DNA from: Epiperipatus broadwayi
Taxonomy: Eukaryota > Onychophora > Udeonychophora > Euonychophora > Peripatidae
Assembly: GCA_028023455.1 (NCBI GenBank)
Contig: JAQFVV010012506.1
Span: 3,772,714 to 3,836,713 of the forward strand
Direction: 5' to 3'
Length of the DNA stretch: 64,000 bases
Below, one piece after another: positions 25,991 to 38,098 of the stretch. Numbering within the stretch: the stretch's first letter is position 1; every line of letters starts with the position of its first letter. The notes under the pieces are model-generated. The model was not told the origin of the DNA. It saw only the letters and a list, made by a program, of their open reading frames with translations, and did not search any database. Both the position numbers and the translations under genes were made by a program.

Positions 25991-26230
25991 TTGTTTCTGT
26001 TTACATGGATATAACCTCATTAAAAATCCACAAATATATATTATATTTAATGTTCTCACAAGTATATGATATTAACTAAGTGTTTTGGGGGATTAAACTC
26101 TGTATTATTTTATCAGAACATTGTGAAGTAATAAATAACACATAGTTTAGCCCAAAAAAATACTTTGGCTATATACATATGTGTGTGTGTGTTATTGGCA
26201 TTGTGTGAAACTAAAATAATCACTACTTAC

Positions 26231-26251
26231 CAGCAGCTCGCTTTTTCGCTC
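26231..26251 (-). CDS. Kunitz polyprotein, 21-nt linker micro-exon (KKR site)
   Basis: The acceptor is TATTTCAG before 26251 and the donor GTAAGTAG follows 26231. The exon is 21 nt and phase 1 at both ends. Completed by the last base of Kunitz-2, it reads Gly-Ala-Lys-Lys-Arg-Ala-Ala, and its last base begins the Val codon of Kunitz-3. It supplies the dibasic site between domains 2 and 3. Confidence 0.85.
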
Positions 26252-27365
26252 CTGAAATAAACATATATTTATTAAAAATTTAATAATTAGCATTACATAT
26301 ACGATAATATCTGTAGCAAAAGTTGTCACTGTTTTTGAAACACTATATATTTATTATAATGATACCAATGGTATCAATATCTTCAAATACCCATTCATGT
26401 TATTTATAGCAAAGCGAGATCATATATGAAAGAGATAAACATGTGTTTATGAATTTTGTTACAAAATTTCACTTTATTAATGATATAAAATATGATGTGT
26501 AAATGAAATCTTTTTATTTTCTAATATTTGTAAAATAATAAAATATATCTTATACTAAACTGGATTTTCCAAAACATATTGACTTTAAATAAAAAAAAGC
26601 AGTCTATATTTTGTAGTATACGTATATATATATTGACTAATTATCATAAAGTATAATAAAATATAAAGAATGTGCATATAATTTATAATTAGCAGCTGCT
26701 TGTATAAGAATATGGCCATTCTAAATTCAGAAGAAAAAAAAGATAATATCGTAACTTCTGTAATAAACTCTACATTCTAAAAAAATTTAATACCTTGCCT
26801 ACCTATAGTTGTTCTTAGTATTCTATTTTCAGTCATATCTGTTGAATGATGTAACCAAATTTCACTGTTTTAGAGTAACTTTAAGATAATCTTTATAATA
26901 TAAACAGAATCAGCCTTTTTCATTCAAGTATGTCATACACATTTTTTTTTATAAAAAATCTATTACCATTCTTTCTATTCGTGTATACATTCAATGGCAG
27001 TGCGATTTTATAATACTACTATATAATAATACATTCAACAAGATGAAAAACATTCTTGCCACCATAGTTTAAAATTTTTACTGGAACAATGGACATTATA
27101 AAAAAACTTTGTGTTTTTATGTAATGACAATAAAAAGTCACGTGTCCCCACTATACAATAAATTAGCAAAATGATAGATAAATTTTCTTGCGAATGATAA
27201 AAACTTTGAATTTATTAATATTAACTACTAAGCCAAAGTCTTTATAAGTTTAAGTATAAATATTTTGTAAATTATTGTTGAATTGTGAAAGAAATCAGAA
27301 TCATCAATACACTACCAATTTAGAAGTAAAAATAATAAAGTTTTTGTTTTTTATAATTAATTCAA

Positions 27366-27485
27366 ATGTTCTGTGCAGTGGCAGAGTGTCAGACTCAGCA
27401 ATGTGAAGTCTTAGGATCAATTCCACTGCTCGCACTTATGGTATTCAAACTTCTTATCAACTCTCAAGCAATAAAACCATTCTTT
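27366..27485 (+). repeat. tRNA-derived SINE family B, best preserved plus-strand copy
   Basis: TGTGCAGTGGCAGAGTGTCA supplies box A and GGATCAATTCC supplies box B about 35 bases later. The tail reads CAAACTTCTTATCAACTCTC, then AAGCAATAAAACC and a T-rich run. This copy serves as reference for the split copy around the 55-57-kb LINE. Confidence 0.6.
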
Positions 27486-28162
27486 TTTTTTTTTTATTAA
27501 TTCAGATTAAAAACTCTGCCATCAAATCTGTATAAAAGATCATTGATATAAAATTGAAAAACACATTTTTTTAAAATTTAAAATACCTCAAATGTTTCAC
27601 CATCAACAATAACGCTGCCTCTCACTCTATTATGCAATTGTTGCATAATACAAATAAATTTTAATCTACAGATTACTATTTTTAAACAATGCCCCAAACC
27701 TGTTAAATTATTTGAATAAAATGTATTAACTAAATAAATAAAACCAATATATAAATAATACATTTGCTCTTGATCCTTTGCACATCCACAGAAAAGATGG
27801 TTTTTTAAAAAAATTCAGCGTTATCACTGCCAAGCAAGCTTTCAATATAACACATATATCATATTCATGGCTTATAGTAATGCATGTTATATTGAAAGCA
27901 TGCATTGCAGTAATAAAGCTGAATATTTTTTTAAAAAATTGCATTTTCTATGCATGTTTTCATTAATAGTTGTGTATTACATTGGCTTAAAAAAAGAAAG
28001 AAATTATTTATAGTTGAATAACAAAAATGATGTGTAAGTCCTTCTTAATTATCTAAAACAACACTGAGTTCTCTAGTAAGAATTCAGCTTTGATCAGAAA
28101 CAATTAATAAAATCCTTGATAGTAGCTTTATTGTAATGGATAACAAAAATTTCCACTATAAT

Positions 28163-28213
28163 TACATCATTATCATCATCATCATCATCATCATAATAAT
28201 AATAATAATAATT
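28163..28213. repeat. Trinucleotide microsatellite (ATC)n-(ATA)n
   Basis: ATC repeats pass into ATA/AAT repeats. The open frame across it on the minus strand encodes only a Tyr/Asp run and is not a gene. Confidence 0.9.
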
Positions 28214-29500
28214 AATTAAAAAAATTATAATTATAATTACATAATATTTTTTACTCTTTCTTTTTATCAGTTGGATCAATATCTTTTAAAATTAGTCCTC
28301 ACAACTGGATTCTTATATTTCTCAAAAATGTTAATATTTTTAAAGCTTACATATTACTACAATATTTTAAAACTTCTCCATATATATCATCAGAACCTGT
28401 AATTTCAATTTTAAGATTGCTTATATTCATTTTAACTTCACTAAGCTGGATATTTTTATTCAAAACTAAATAGTTGAGACAAGATGGATATATCATTTAA
28501 ATCATATCATTTCTAATATCATTATTGAAAAGGTGATATAAAAAAATTCTTTTTATCCATTTGAAATATCAGCAGTTATATAAAATAATTCCATCCATGC
28601 AATTAATAATCTTATAAATTTTTTAATATCAAAAAAATATTTTAAAAGACTATAATAATCTTTAAATCCAACAATCATTTTTAATCCCTTGTTAGATGCT
28701 AAACTTCCTTAAATGTCTGCATTAATCAAGATTCTCCACATTCAATTTATTTTTTTATAAGGCGAAAAAGTCATTTTTAAAAATCAAATCAATAATAATA
28801 AAATCATCTTCAGAGAATCTACCAGAACATTTTTAATAAACAAAAAATAGATTTACACATTTTTTTTGACAACTTTGAAAATCCAAATACACAATTTTAA
28901 TGTGTGGTAACAGTTGAAAGAGATCTTTCTAAACAACTAATATTAAATTTCATAAGAATATGATTTGAATATGATCTATGTTTAATGTGATTATCATCTT
29001 ATCTATGGGGTATATTAGAGTATGATCTGTCAAACAATCCCAACTGTAAACATTCATATACCTTGAACTTATTTTTCATTCTATAATACTAACTGTAATG
29101 TAATCTATCAGTTTTTATTGTTACGTGATGGATGAATCCAAATTTATTTAGAGCAATTTTTTGCCAAACAAAATATTCATAGTAGTTGTACAAATTCTTG
29201 AACAAATGACCATTTGAATTAAACCATTAACACTATTAACATTAGACCATAATTTTCAGCTCCTATCAACATATGCATTGATTTCTATAAGAAGATATTG
29301 ATGCAATCATACTACACTGCATGTAATAAAAGGTTTTTTCTCCGAGCTCTCAGAATATAATGTTAAAAAATAATCCTGAAATGGGCACAGGTACCTTATG
29401 AAAATCAAATATAAATATCATTAGCCTTTTCATGATACATATATTGATTTTTCACTTCATTTCCCCATCATTATATAGACAAACAAATGTTTGCAAGTTT

Positions 29501-29522
29501 ATATATATATATATATATATAT
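29501..29522. repeat. (AT)n microsatellite
   Basis: Eleven AT dinucleotides in a row. Confidence 0.9.
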
Positions 29523-29544
29523 TATTTACTGGAGTCTAGATGTA

Positions 29545-29800
29545 ATGTAAGGAATTTGAACACAGACTTTCAAGTTTCCTTCAACCATCTACTCTATCTC
29601 ATATAATACACATAACCACACACATGTGAAAAAGATAAATGATCTCCAATATATTTATTTTGTTCTGAACTAACACTCATCAGCTGGTTCATATCATCTC
29701 CCATATATATATATAATCATTGCTCAGTTTATATTAAGATAGCAAATCTTCACACTTTAATAGACAGGTTTTAATCGACTCCATTCTCCAACTTATATAT
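29545..29800. repeat. Dispersed repeat family A, well preserved copy
   Basis: It begins with a GGAATTTGAACACAGACTTT segment, whose reverse complement looks like a tRNA T-arm/box B (GTTCAAATTCC). It continues through CACATGTGAAAAAGAT, CTCATCAGCTGG and GCTCAGTTTATATTAAGATA to CTCCATTCTCCAACTT. It aligns throughout with 63.66-63.92 kb. Confidence 0.7.
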
Positions 29801-31844
29801 ATGAAATGGTTCATGAATTGAAAATAATACCAAAAGGACACATAGCTTTTTACAGAATAAAACTTAATTAATTCGAGATTTGAAAATAAGAAAATTTTTT
29901 AATATTGTTTTAAATTCTATATGAAAATAATTTAAAACCAACAAATATTAATAATTTGATTCAACTTTCAAATTTGTTTTAAGTAAATTGCCAAATCTTA
30001 AAGTGATCAACAATGTCAAACATAAAATTTCTAGGTTTTTCACAGCCTATCTTTTAAAAAGTCAGGCAGTAAAAATACCTCACATATTATACACGAAACT
30101 AAGGCTAGGTGTTTTGTGATGTAAAATGGTTTCGCTTTCAATGGAGTCAGAACTTTCTGTGCATAGGCTATATATCTAGAAATCCTATTATTCAAGTTAA
30201 ATATTTTTTCATTCAAAAATTCTTACATATCACTAGAAGCTCATCTACTTCTTACTCTTTATTATCCAATTATTTCTCTAATCTTGGTTTATTTCCTTTT
30301 TATCTTCTATCTCATTTTAATAAAACTGTTTAAATAAATCCTATTCCCATATTCCCCAATTTTGTTATGAAGTTATAAACAAAAGATCATAAAATGTCTA
30401 TCTTTTTCATTTTCTTTATCTTTACATTTCTTCCATTTTCCTTACAATTAATGTTGACCCTCTTTCAACATTCCTAAATTTAAAATAAATAAATGTGTAG
30501 TCATTTTTCACAACTCCACATAAACTATATATCTACAATCTAAATCTTTATTTTATTTTCTTTCTTTAGTATTTAATATTCCTGTCATTGTGCAAAATAA
30601 CAAATTCTCTTTAAGTCTTTATCTTATATCTGTTCATATTTTGTATAATTTTTATTTTATATAACTTTAAACTATTATTTATATTTGTTTCCCATAATTC
30701 TAATTCTTTTTTTTTAACCACTTTATCTATTCCTTTTTCCCATTTCTCATAGCTATGGATCTGTAATATATTCTCTACACATTTATCCCCTTTCATAAAA
30801 ATACAGTGTTTAAATATTAACTATGCATATTGTAAAAAAAAATTTTGTCTAAGGTGTTTATTATATTATCTACATAATCCAATTAAATATTATTTTTACA
30901 AATTTATTTTCATTCATATATTAAAATCATCCGAACATTTTAAATTTAGTTGTCATTTCTCTGATTAAAAATGAACGACTACTCCATTTCATCTTGAATA
31001 GTGTCATTTATTACCCACAATTCACCACCTAATGCACATCTATTTTTTTTGTATTCTACCTAAAAATTTATAATTTTTAAATATTAAAATAGCTACCATC
31101 ACTTCTTTCTAAATAATCATACTTATTATACAAAATATTTGCAAAAATTTTAATCAATTCAATTTTACATCTTGTTTTCATCTAATTCCCAACTATTTGT
31201 ACAGTTTCTTTTTCTATTTAACAAAGTACTAAATAACTATATCCCTCCACTTCTTCAAGACAATTTTACCCTTACCATTTCTTAAATTTGTATTTAAATT
31301 TAATTTTCATTCTTCTTCCTGATGCTCCACATTTTTCCAATAATAATCTATATCTTTCATACTATTTTAAAAAAATATCATCCCTACATCTAATCTTTCT
31401 ATTAAATTTTGCTCACATTGATTATAACCCTATCAATGGATCTTCAAACAGGATACAGTAATTGTTAATAGCTTATAATGTATAATAAAGAATCATTTGA
31501 TACTTTGCTTTCATTTACTTTGTATATTTTCCATAGAAAAAATTTCATTTATGCAATTTAAAGATTAATGAAAGTTGGAAGATTTCTCCTCTGACTTAAG
31601 ATGGATCATTAGAATTAATAACTATAGTTTGATTTAGAGGCATAAAAGATTATGTTTGAATTAAAATAAAATTACAATAAAAATAAATACTGAGTAAAAC
31701 ACCTTTCATAATTTATTTGATTGATGATGCCATATTCTTATTTTAAAACTAAGTTAAACTGTGCATGATTTAATTCATTGAGATTATTCTTTTATTGTGC
31801 AACTGTATTTTTACTTAAAACTTAGTAAAAATTATGATAAAGCC

Positions 31845-32048
31845 TGATCTCAATTACTTCTGCACTTTAATCTTAATCTAATCTCAATCACTTCTGAACT
31901 TTAATCTTAATCTGATCTCAATCACTTCTGCACTTTAATCTTAATCTGATCTCAATCACTTCTGCACTTTAATCTTAATCTGATCTCAATCACTTCTGAA
32001 CTTTAATCTTAATCTGATCTCAATCACTTCTGCACTTTAATCTTAATT
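31845..32048. repeat. 34-bp minisatellite, six units
   Basis: The unit begins TGATCTCAATCACTTCTG and ends CTTTAATCTTAATC. Six units stand head to tail without spacers (204 bp). One position alternates C or A in the order C-A-C-C-A-C, which suggests duplication of a three-unit block. Confidence 0.92.
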
Positions 32049-33396
32049 TTTCAACTAATGAGTAAAATTTAAGCAGTTTTTTTTATTATTATTAAATTTT
32101 CCACTTGAAGAAACAATATTTTTTGTATCTAATCTTATCTCTCCAAGATAATATTCTTTATGAAAAATCTACTTATTATTATAGTTTGATAACCTATCAA
32201 ATATTAGAAGTCAGTAATTTGAATCAATTATGCTTTTTATTTTAAACTTTAGTTACTTGAAATGCATTGCCATAATAATGTTTAAATAAGTTTTTCTATC
32301 ATATACTGTTTCAAATGCTATAAGACTAAGCCTAAATTAAATCACAATAAAAACCCTCTCGCTAAAGTTATTTAATCTTTTTTTTTGTAATGATTTTGTA
32401 ATCTCAAATTAGGACTTCTTTTAGAATAAAGTCCAATCAACAATTGATCTGATCGTTCTCTTAATTATATATGCTAATTATATTTTTATTTAAAATTTAA
32501 AGTAATACTATATTTGTCAACCAGTTTTAACTTTAATCATTTATTTCTTTTTCTATCTTTTTTTTTATTTCTAGAATCATAGTGTGGATTAACACAATGG
32601 TAGATTAATGGATGCAAGACTTAAAGGTTCCTAGATGAAACTATTGTAACAAGTTTCACTACTTAGGCATTCAAATATCAAATAATCTTCCAAGGATTAA
32701 TCTCGTGTGTTTAGCACAATTCTAGAGTATTACATGTAAATGCAATGGTTCTTGGATTGAAGTCAATTTCCTGTATCTAGTAATTTAATATCACACGATT
32801 TCCTAAGTAATTAACTAATTGATTACACTTGATATAATTTATTGCAATAGTAGTATTATCGTCAGGAGAATAAAAATTAGAGAATCAAAACTCCATCTGT
32901 CAATTTATTGCACAAATATTACATGATGTCCCATGCAATTCTTATTTGATGATTTTTTTATTTCTAATATACTTTTTGTGCACTTTTCTTTGTAAGGTTT
33001 CAACACTATTTTGTTTTTAATTCAACCATCATGTTTTATAAATTGTTTTTATTTTGATAAAATCTGTCAGTAAATTAATCTACTTACTAAATAAAATATA
33101 ACAGATTAAAATGTTGTCAATAAATATAGTACAGTATTAGCATAAAATTATTATAAAAAATAGAATATATATATTAAAATCTATTAATATATATTTTTTA
33201 TATTCTTACTCCAATGAGTAAGAAAAGAGTGACCAGAAGTAAGGTCAATAGAATCCAGCATGATAGTATGCTTTTGGGTAGCTGAAATACTAAAGATAAT
33301 ATATTATTCTAAAGAAATGCTAATTATATAATCGTCAGAAATCGATGCTATCTTAAAGTCAAATTTTATATGCTATTAATTTTTGTAGTTTTATAC

Positions 33397-33561
33397 CTCC
33401 ACAATTGTTCATGCATTCGCCTTCAGACTTGAAGTTGTTAGCATTACCACCACACCCTCCGTAGATAAATCTTTTACAAGATCCTGATACAGAATCATAA
33501 GCATATCTTGGCATGTAAGCGCGGCAGTTTCCAGTCTCAGCTTCAAGATGACATGCACTCA
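33397..33561 (-). CDS. Kunitz polyprotein exon: Kunitz domain 2
   Basis: The exon is 165 bp and phase 1 at both ends, with acceptor TGTTAATAG and donor GTATAAAA. It encodes a complete Kunitz/BPTI domain with the exact family cysteine spacing and signatures CRAYMPRYAYD and FIYGGCGGNANNF. The P1 residue is arginine followed by alanine, as in many trypsin inhibitors. The domain begins Val-Ser-Ala-Cys with the codon shared with the 57.6-kb linker and ends Asn-Asn-Cys-Gly. Reading past the donor gives a fortuitous extension that should not be annotated. The acceptor partner is 24 kb away because two LTR elements lie in that intron. Confidence 0.93.
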
Positions 33562-33982
33562 CTATTAACAGAAATATTAAATACTGTGAATAATTTTATA
33601 GATTTCTGATACCATTAGATTACATCTGAAAATAATAATAATAAAACGCTGAGATGCGAGTGTTTTGGGTACTAAGTAATGCTCTAAATCATAAACACAA
33701 ATATTAACAACTGCTTAGGAAATAAGCTGTAATTTCATTTTAAACGCAATAATTAAAATATTTTGATATTTTAAAAAAAAAACAGAAATTTGAAAACAAG
33801 TTAAAAATAAATTAAGATTTATTTTTAAAAAAGACAAATAATTAATTAAGTAAATAAATAAATTTAATGCCTTATAATATCTTAGAACTATTCCGTATTT
33901 ATAATTGATATAAGAGCATAGAAGTAAAAGGTCCTACACAAAATCAATTTTGTTATAATTTATTAAATCTAAAATCTATATG

Positions 33983-34148
33983 AAGAAATATATAAACCAC
34001 TAAACATCACATGATCACTATCTCATACTAGCACAATAATTGTTATTAAACAAGCCTTCTGGCATCCATTGATTGCTCTTGTTGGCACAAGATGGCACTA
34101 CTATATGGAGAGTTTTGCTGTATTTTGAATTGTTTAAAGAAATATATA
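33983..34148. mobile_element. Short retroposon related to the 15-kb foldback element, with 12-bp target duplication
   Basis: AAGAAATATATA occurs at 33983-33994 and 34137-34148. The insert (33995-34136) starts AACCACTAAACATCACATGA, matching the head of the 15-kb element directly at its target site. It then jumps to the segment GCCTTCTGGCATCCATTGAT and ends near GGAGAGTTTTGCTGT. It looks like the same family without the inverted middle and the ribozyme-like core. The target repeat is AT-rich, so chance is possible, but both element ends agree with the other copy. Confidence 0.65.
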
Positions 34149-34575
34149 TAAAGAGTAATAGTTTCTCATATAAAATAAATAATTAAAAATTATTTTGACT
34201 TATATTGAAAGATTGTTTTTTGTTTTTTTGTGTGTGTGTGCTAGAGAATCTTACAAATACATTAAAAAATAAATGAAAATGCAAAAGACTAAGTCCATAA
34301 CCTTTGAGAGACCCCAATGGATTAAGCCTAGATAATGAATTTTGATTGAGAGAAATACCTTCTAATATCATTATTTTCTAATACTGTCAATATGTTTAAA
34401 ATACTTAAAAGTATATGTTAATTGTAGAAATTTTATAGAGATAGCAATTATAAAATATATGAATAGAATTTTCCATGTAAGTGACTAAATAATAAATAGA
34501 ATAAATGTTTGGTTTTAATAATGATAATTAAGATACCCATGTTATCTATGCATGTGCAATACCAGAGCAATAAAA

Positions 34576-34720
34576 AAGGCATATAGCTTTATTGCTCGGG
34601 AGTTCCTAAGAAGTTTGAGTGTCAGATCTATGATTGCCAGAATCAATCCTGATACCTCCTGATCCCAAGTCAGACACTACCAAGTATGCCAAAACATGTA
34701 GGATATCAGAGCAATTATAA
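34576..34720 (-). repeat. tRNA-derived SINE family B, minus-strand copy
   Basis: The minus strand reads CTTGGTAGTGTCTGACTTGG (head), GGATTGATTCTGG (box B-like) and CAAACTTCTTAGGAACTCCC plus GAGCAATAAAGC (tail), in the order seen at 27.4 kb. Confidence 0.6.
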
Positions 34721-34834
34721 TAAGCAACTACACATAAAAACATTCAGCTTGTTTACCTGTGAAATCTTTGTCTTAAGAAATATATATATATATATGATTA
34801 TACAAGTATAATTTATATACTTGGCATTTTGTAA

Positions 34835-34841
34835 TGAAGCG

Positions 34842-34877
<36 letters not shown>

Positions 34878-37421
34878 TGGCTTCACCATTCACTGTGGAC
34901 TAACCACAGTGAATGTATGTTTTTTTTTCAAACTAAATTTATCATTTTCTCAAATAGTTGCCTAAATTAAAGAAGGAATTGTGTTAAAGAGAAAAGATTT
35001 AATAAAATAAAATATAGAAAGTTGAAATTATATTTGCAACTATTTTTAAAATATATTTGGTAGAATTCGATAAGATAAAAATTTTCATAATTAAATAGAA
35101 TCCATTAAGAAAAAAAATTTAATTAATAAAACATTTTTCTGAGTTAGATAAAATAATAGATAACAGAAAAAATTTGAAACAAGGGGCATGATTCGCTACT
35201 AATTAGCAGATTAAAAACATAATAGAAAAAAGGGTATAAATAAAGAACTTTTCTTTTGTTCTTGGTCTTAACCTGTGCTGAAGGTCAGAGAGAAATATTA
35301 AAAATTTTGATGGAAGAAATTTTGCTGAAAAATTGGATAATATAGCGAACTCTTGCTTGCTGTACTTACTTCAAGCTACACTCTATTCTTTCAGCATATA
35401 AATAGAAATCCAGAAATGTGTTGCTCTGCAAAAATGCGGGGGTAACCTCTTTGCCTTCACTCTTCTGAGCTGTTCCTGAGGACAGAGTCGTAACCATGTA
35501 AGCCAGCCAGAGAACTAAAGTGTCTGCCCTGTATCCGTGAATATCTGCCATCAAAACATGGAAAAATTTGAACCGGGAAGACCTGCGGAAAAATATCTAA
35601 TGAACTTATCTTGACCATCCCATCTAGTTACCGATAACATTACCATCAATTAACAAAAAAATCTCTTTGTAATTTACAAATATTCTAGAGTTATGTTTTT
35701 TATATATGATCTTTTAAAAATCTACGTATTCATATCTTGTAAAATGGTATTTCATTAATTGCTTTCTTTTCTTTTTTTTTTATATCGTAATGGATGGGAT
35801 TATTATATATATAATGGCGGTGATAGCTTTTATAAATTTAATTGAAAATTACTTCATTTAACTTTCCGCCATTATACTCCCATAATTAAGTTATTTATTT
35901 TATATAAATATTTATTTAGAAAGAAAAGGAAGCAAATCATAGAAAGTGCAAAACTCTATTTTAAAATCAAGATTTAAATTGCTAAATATTCTATTATAAA
36001 ACTTTCCAAACTTTAATTTAGTTTTTTTTTTTTTTTGTATATATATAAAAGAAAGATCCTTATCAAATGCCTGTATATTTTAGTCAATGAAGGGTTACAA
36101 ATTTAATGTTATATTTTGAAGAGCGTGAAATAAAACGTTTGCATTTATATTTTAGTAATAAGAGAGAGTACATTTTGACAATATGTATTAAAAAATTATT
36201 AAATAGCATTGACTCTGGGGTGTGTTGGTTAAACTTCAACTAAATCAGTAAAATATCCGCCCTCTTGTTTTAGTGATCTGAATTTTATAAAGGGGAAGTT
36301 ACTATTTTCTGCAGATTTTCAGTGGTAGTTGAGCGTTCGTAATATATATATGTTTTTGCAGAGGGTTTCTTTTTTAAATTTAAAGGTCGTTGACCGTATT
36401 TATATGATATCGTGCCTCGGGTGATCTACTGGGCCGCTCAACATATATTACAGTGCTTCTTTTTGCCAAGTTCACTTAGGTTAACATACCTACATTTGGG
36501 TCTTCTTAAAATAAATAAAATGTTCTGGATCTCATGTCGATCTCAGTCCCTTCAGTGTATGCAACTGGACATAAGCAATAAAACTCCGATCCTGAATCCG
36601 GGTCACGTGTTTAGTGAACGGGTTCCATTTTTCTCTCTAACCTAGCTTAGAGACGGAGAGCTATCCGGTCTTGTGTTAACCTCTTGGTAACTGTTATGTC
36701 TCGAGCCTCACAGCCCACTATATGCTATCGCCTTTGTGCATGGTCTTGTATATTTATATTTATTAAGAAATCTTTCTCAAAATTTCATCAAAATGTTGCA
36801 ATTATAGCTGGAAATTCCTGCTGGGGGTTACTTTCTCATTTTATTTAATCATCAGGAGGGCTACGATTCAAACCGGTCCAGAGTGTTTAGTTGAGTTTGA
36901 CCACTTATTTAATTCCATGTTCCCCATCCATAGAGTTAATGAATCATCTCTCTCTCTCTCTCTTGATTTCCTTTATGTAACACTTCCATTGGCTGGAATA
37001 TTTTAAAGATGAAATTATAATGTAAAATTTTGTCTGTTCTTATCATTACGATCAATGGATCTTTCGTATATGTCTATCTGGTTGCAGTGAAAATAGCCTG
37101 CAACCCTATTAATAAAGCATTGTATGAATTCTTTTAATGTAAATAATAAAAGTTTCTGTTATCTTTCATTCACTATAAATAAAACCACTTAGTATTGTTT
37201 TCTTTTGTGACATACATATGTACCTCTGATCATTATATATGTAAAAATTCATTTTCGTGGTCTCTTCTCTCCCTGACCACCGGGCATACATTAAGATTAA
37301 ATTCTAGTGAGGTTTGGGGAGTAAATCACTTAGTAGCAATCTAGAGGAGTAGGTGAGGTTCGAACCCCCTCTATCTGCATCTCTAGGTTAGGTTAAAGCA
37401 GCTCTACTTTTCTTACCGTTA
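34835..37421 (+). repeat. 5' LTR of the gag-pro element
   Basis: It starts TGAAGCGGTGCATATA and an (AT)n tract, then a perfect 12-bp inverted repeat (34887-34898 with 34904-34915). It aligns with the 3' LTR to TTACCGTTA. It lacks 18 bases present in the loop of that inverted repeat in the 3' LTR. The (TC)n tract at 36948-36963 is longer here. Conserved small open frames inside it are shared with the other LTR only because the LTRs are copies. Confidence 0.85.
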
Positions 37422-38098
37422 GTTTTTTTTTTTTTGTATAATCTGGCATCCCAAGTGTGTCCTTACTGTTTAGAGATAGACCCTGAGATATAATAATAGG
37501 AATTTCATGATCAGAAGAAAATTTTTTTTTGTGTGTTTTTTTTTTTGAAAATAAATATAGTGAATGACAGAGGTTTATATATTTTTCTTTTGCACTTTCT
37601 ATGTTTGCTACAAGATGTGAAATCAATCAGTTCAGTTGAAAATTAAAACCAAATCAGATATTAATGTATTTTTCTTTCTTTTCCTAGGAAGGGAGACAGA
37701 GTGATCAAACAAGGAGCAGAGAAAAGATGGGCTCAAGTAGAATTTTTTACCCCCCCCCCCCTGGCAGGAGTAATCATATTTTATTGAAGTGTATATCAAA
37801 TACACATAGTTATAGTCACATATATAACACACAGAACAGGGTAGCAAATAAGTAAATAAACACAGATAGGGCAGGAACTATGCATAGGATAAGAGATAGA
37901 TAAAAAAGCTGGCAGGTTAAAAAAAAATGACAGTTTCAGGAATGGTTGGGAGAGTGAAGCAAATTTTTTGAAAAGTAAAAGTAGAAAAATAAGACAAATT
38001 TTAAGAATAGTATTAGTAGAAAGACTAAAAACAACAGCAAACCAAATATTTTTTTTTCTTGTATATTTTTTTTAGCTATTCGTATTTCTCTAGAAAAT
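37422..38098 (+). other. Untranslated leader of the gag-pro element
   Basis: It lies between the 5' LTR and the gag ATG. TGGCATCCCAAG at 37443 could be part of a primer-binding site but is not directly at the LTR edge. A run of 12 C lies at 37750-37761 and the rest is A-rich. I see no gene. Confidence 0.5.

Larger units (their letters stand above)
20543..26230 (-). other. Intron of Kunitz gene (5688 bp) between linker and Kunitz-3
   Basis: The donor is GTAAGTAG after 26231. It contains the 29-bp triple repeat, a SINE copy, a decayed hAT transposase and copies of repeat family A. About 24.9-25.3 kb and 26.0-26.2 kb hold nothing I can identify. Confidence 0.8.
26252..33396 (-). other. Intron of Kunitz gene (7145 bp) between Kunitz-2 and linker
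   Basis: The donor is GTATAAAA after 33397. It contains a SINE family B copy, a trinucleotide tract, an (AT)n tract, repeat family A and the 34-bp minisatellite. I see no gene in 30.3-31.8 kb or 32.1-33.3 kb; a weak tRNA-like stretch near 32.58 kb is not convincing. Confidence 0.8.

Noticed and set aside
28094-28279. Minus-strand frame with Tyr/Asp runs
   Set aside because: It is a translation of a trinucleotide microsatellite.
30109-30333. Small hydrophobic open frame, and others at 11792, 19188, 51812, 53782 and 54606
   Set aside because: They are chance frames in AT-rich sequence, without family motif, splice context or repeat support.
31845-32048. Possible CRISPR-like array
   Set aside because: The 34-bp units are directly adjacent with no spacers, and the context is eukaryotic. 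It is a minisatellite.
33190-33300. Search for a linker micro-exon just downstream of Kunitz-2
   Set aside because: CTCATTGGAGTAAGAATA on the minus strand looked donor-like, but it has no GT at the required place, no acceptor at 21-24 nt and no dibasic codons. The linker at 26.2 kb fits all criteria.
33359-33562. Kunitz-2 as a stand-alone 67-residue gene with its own start
   Set aside because: The supposed start is the GTG spanning the acceptor and the C-terminal extension reads through the donor. The domain is an internal exon with no signal peptide.
35366-36645. Small open frames in the LTR (35366-35554 minus, 36412-36645 plus) repeated at 40902-41132 and 41945-42178
   Set aside because: Their conservation is explained by LTR duplication. 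They lack motifs, and the stops and lengths vary between copies.
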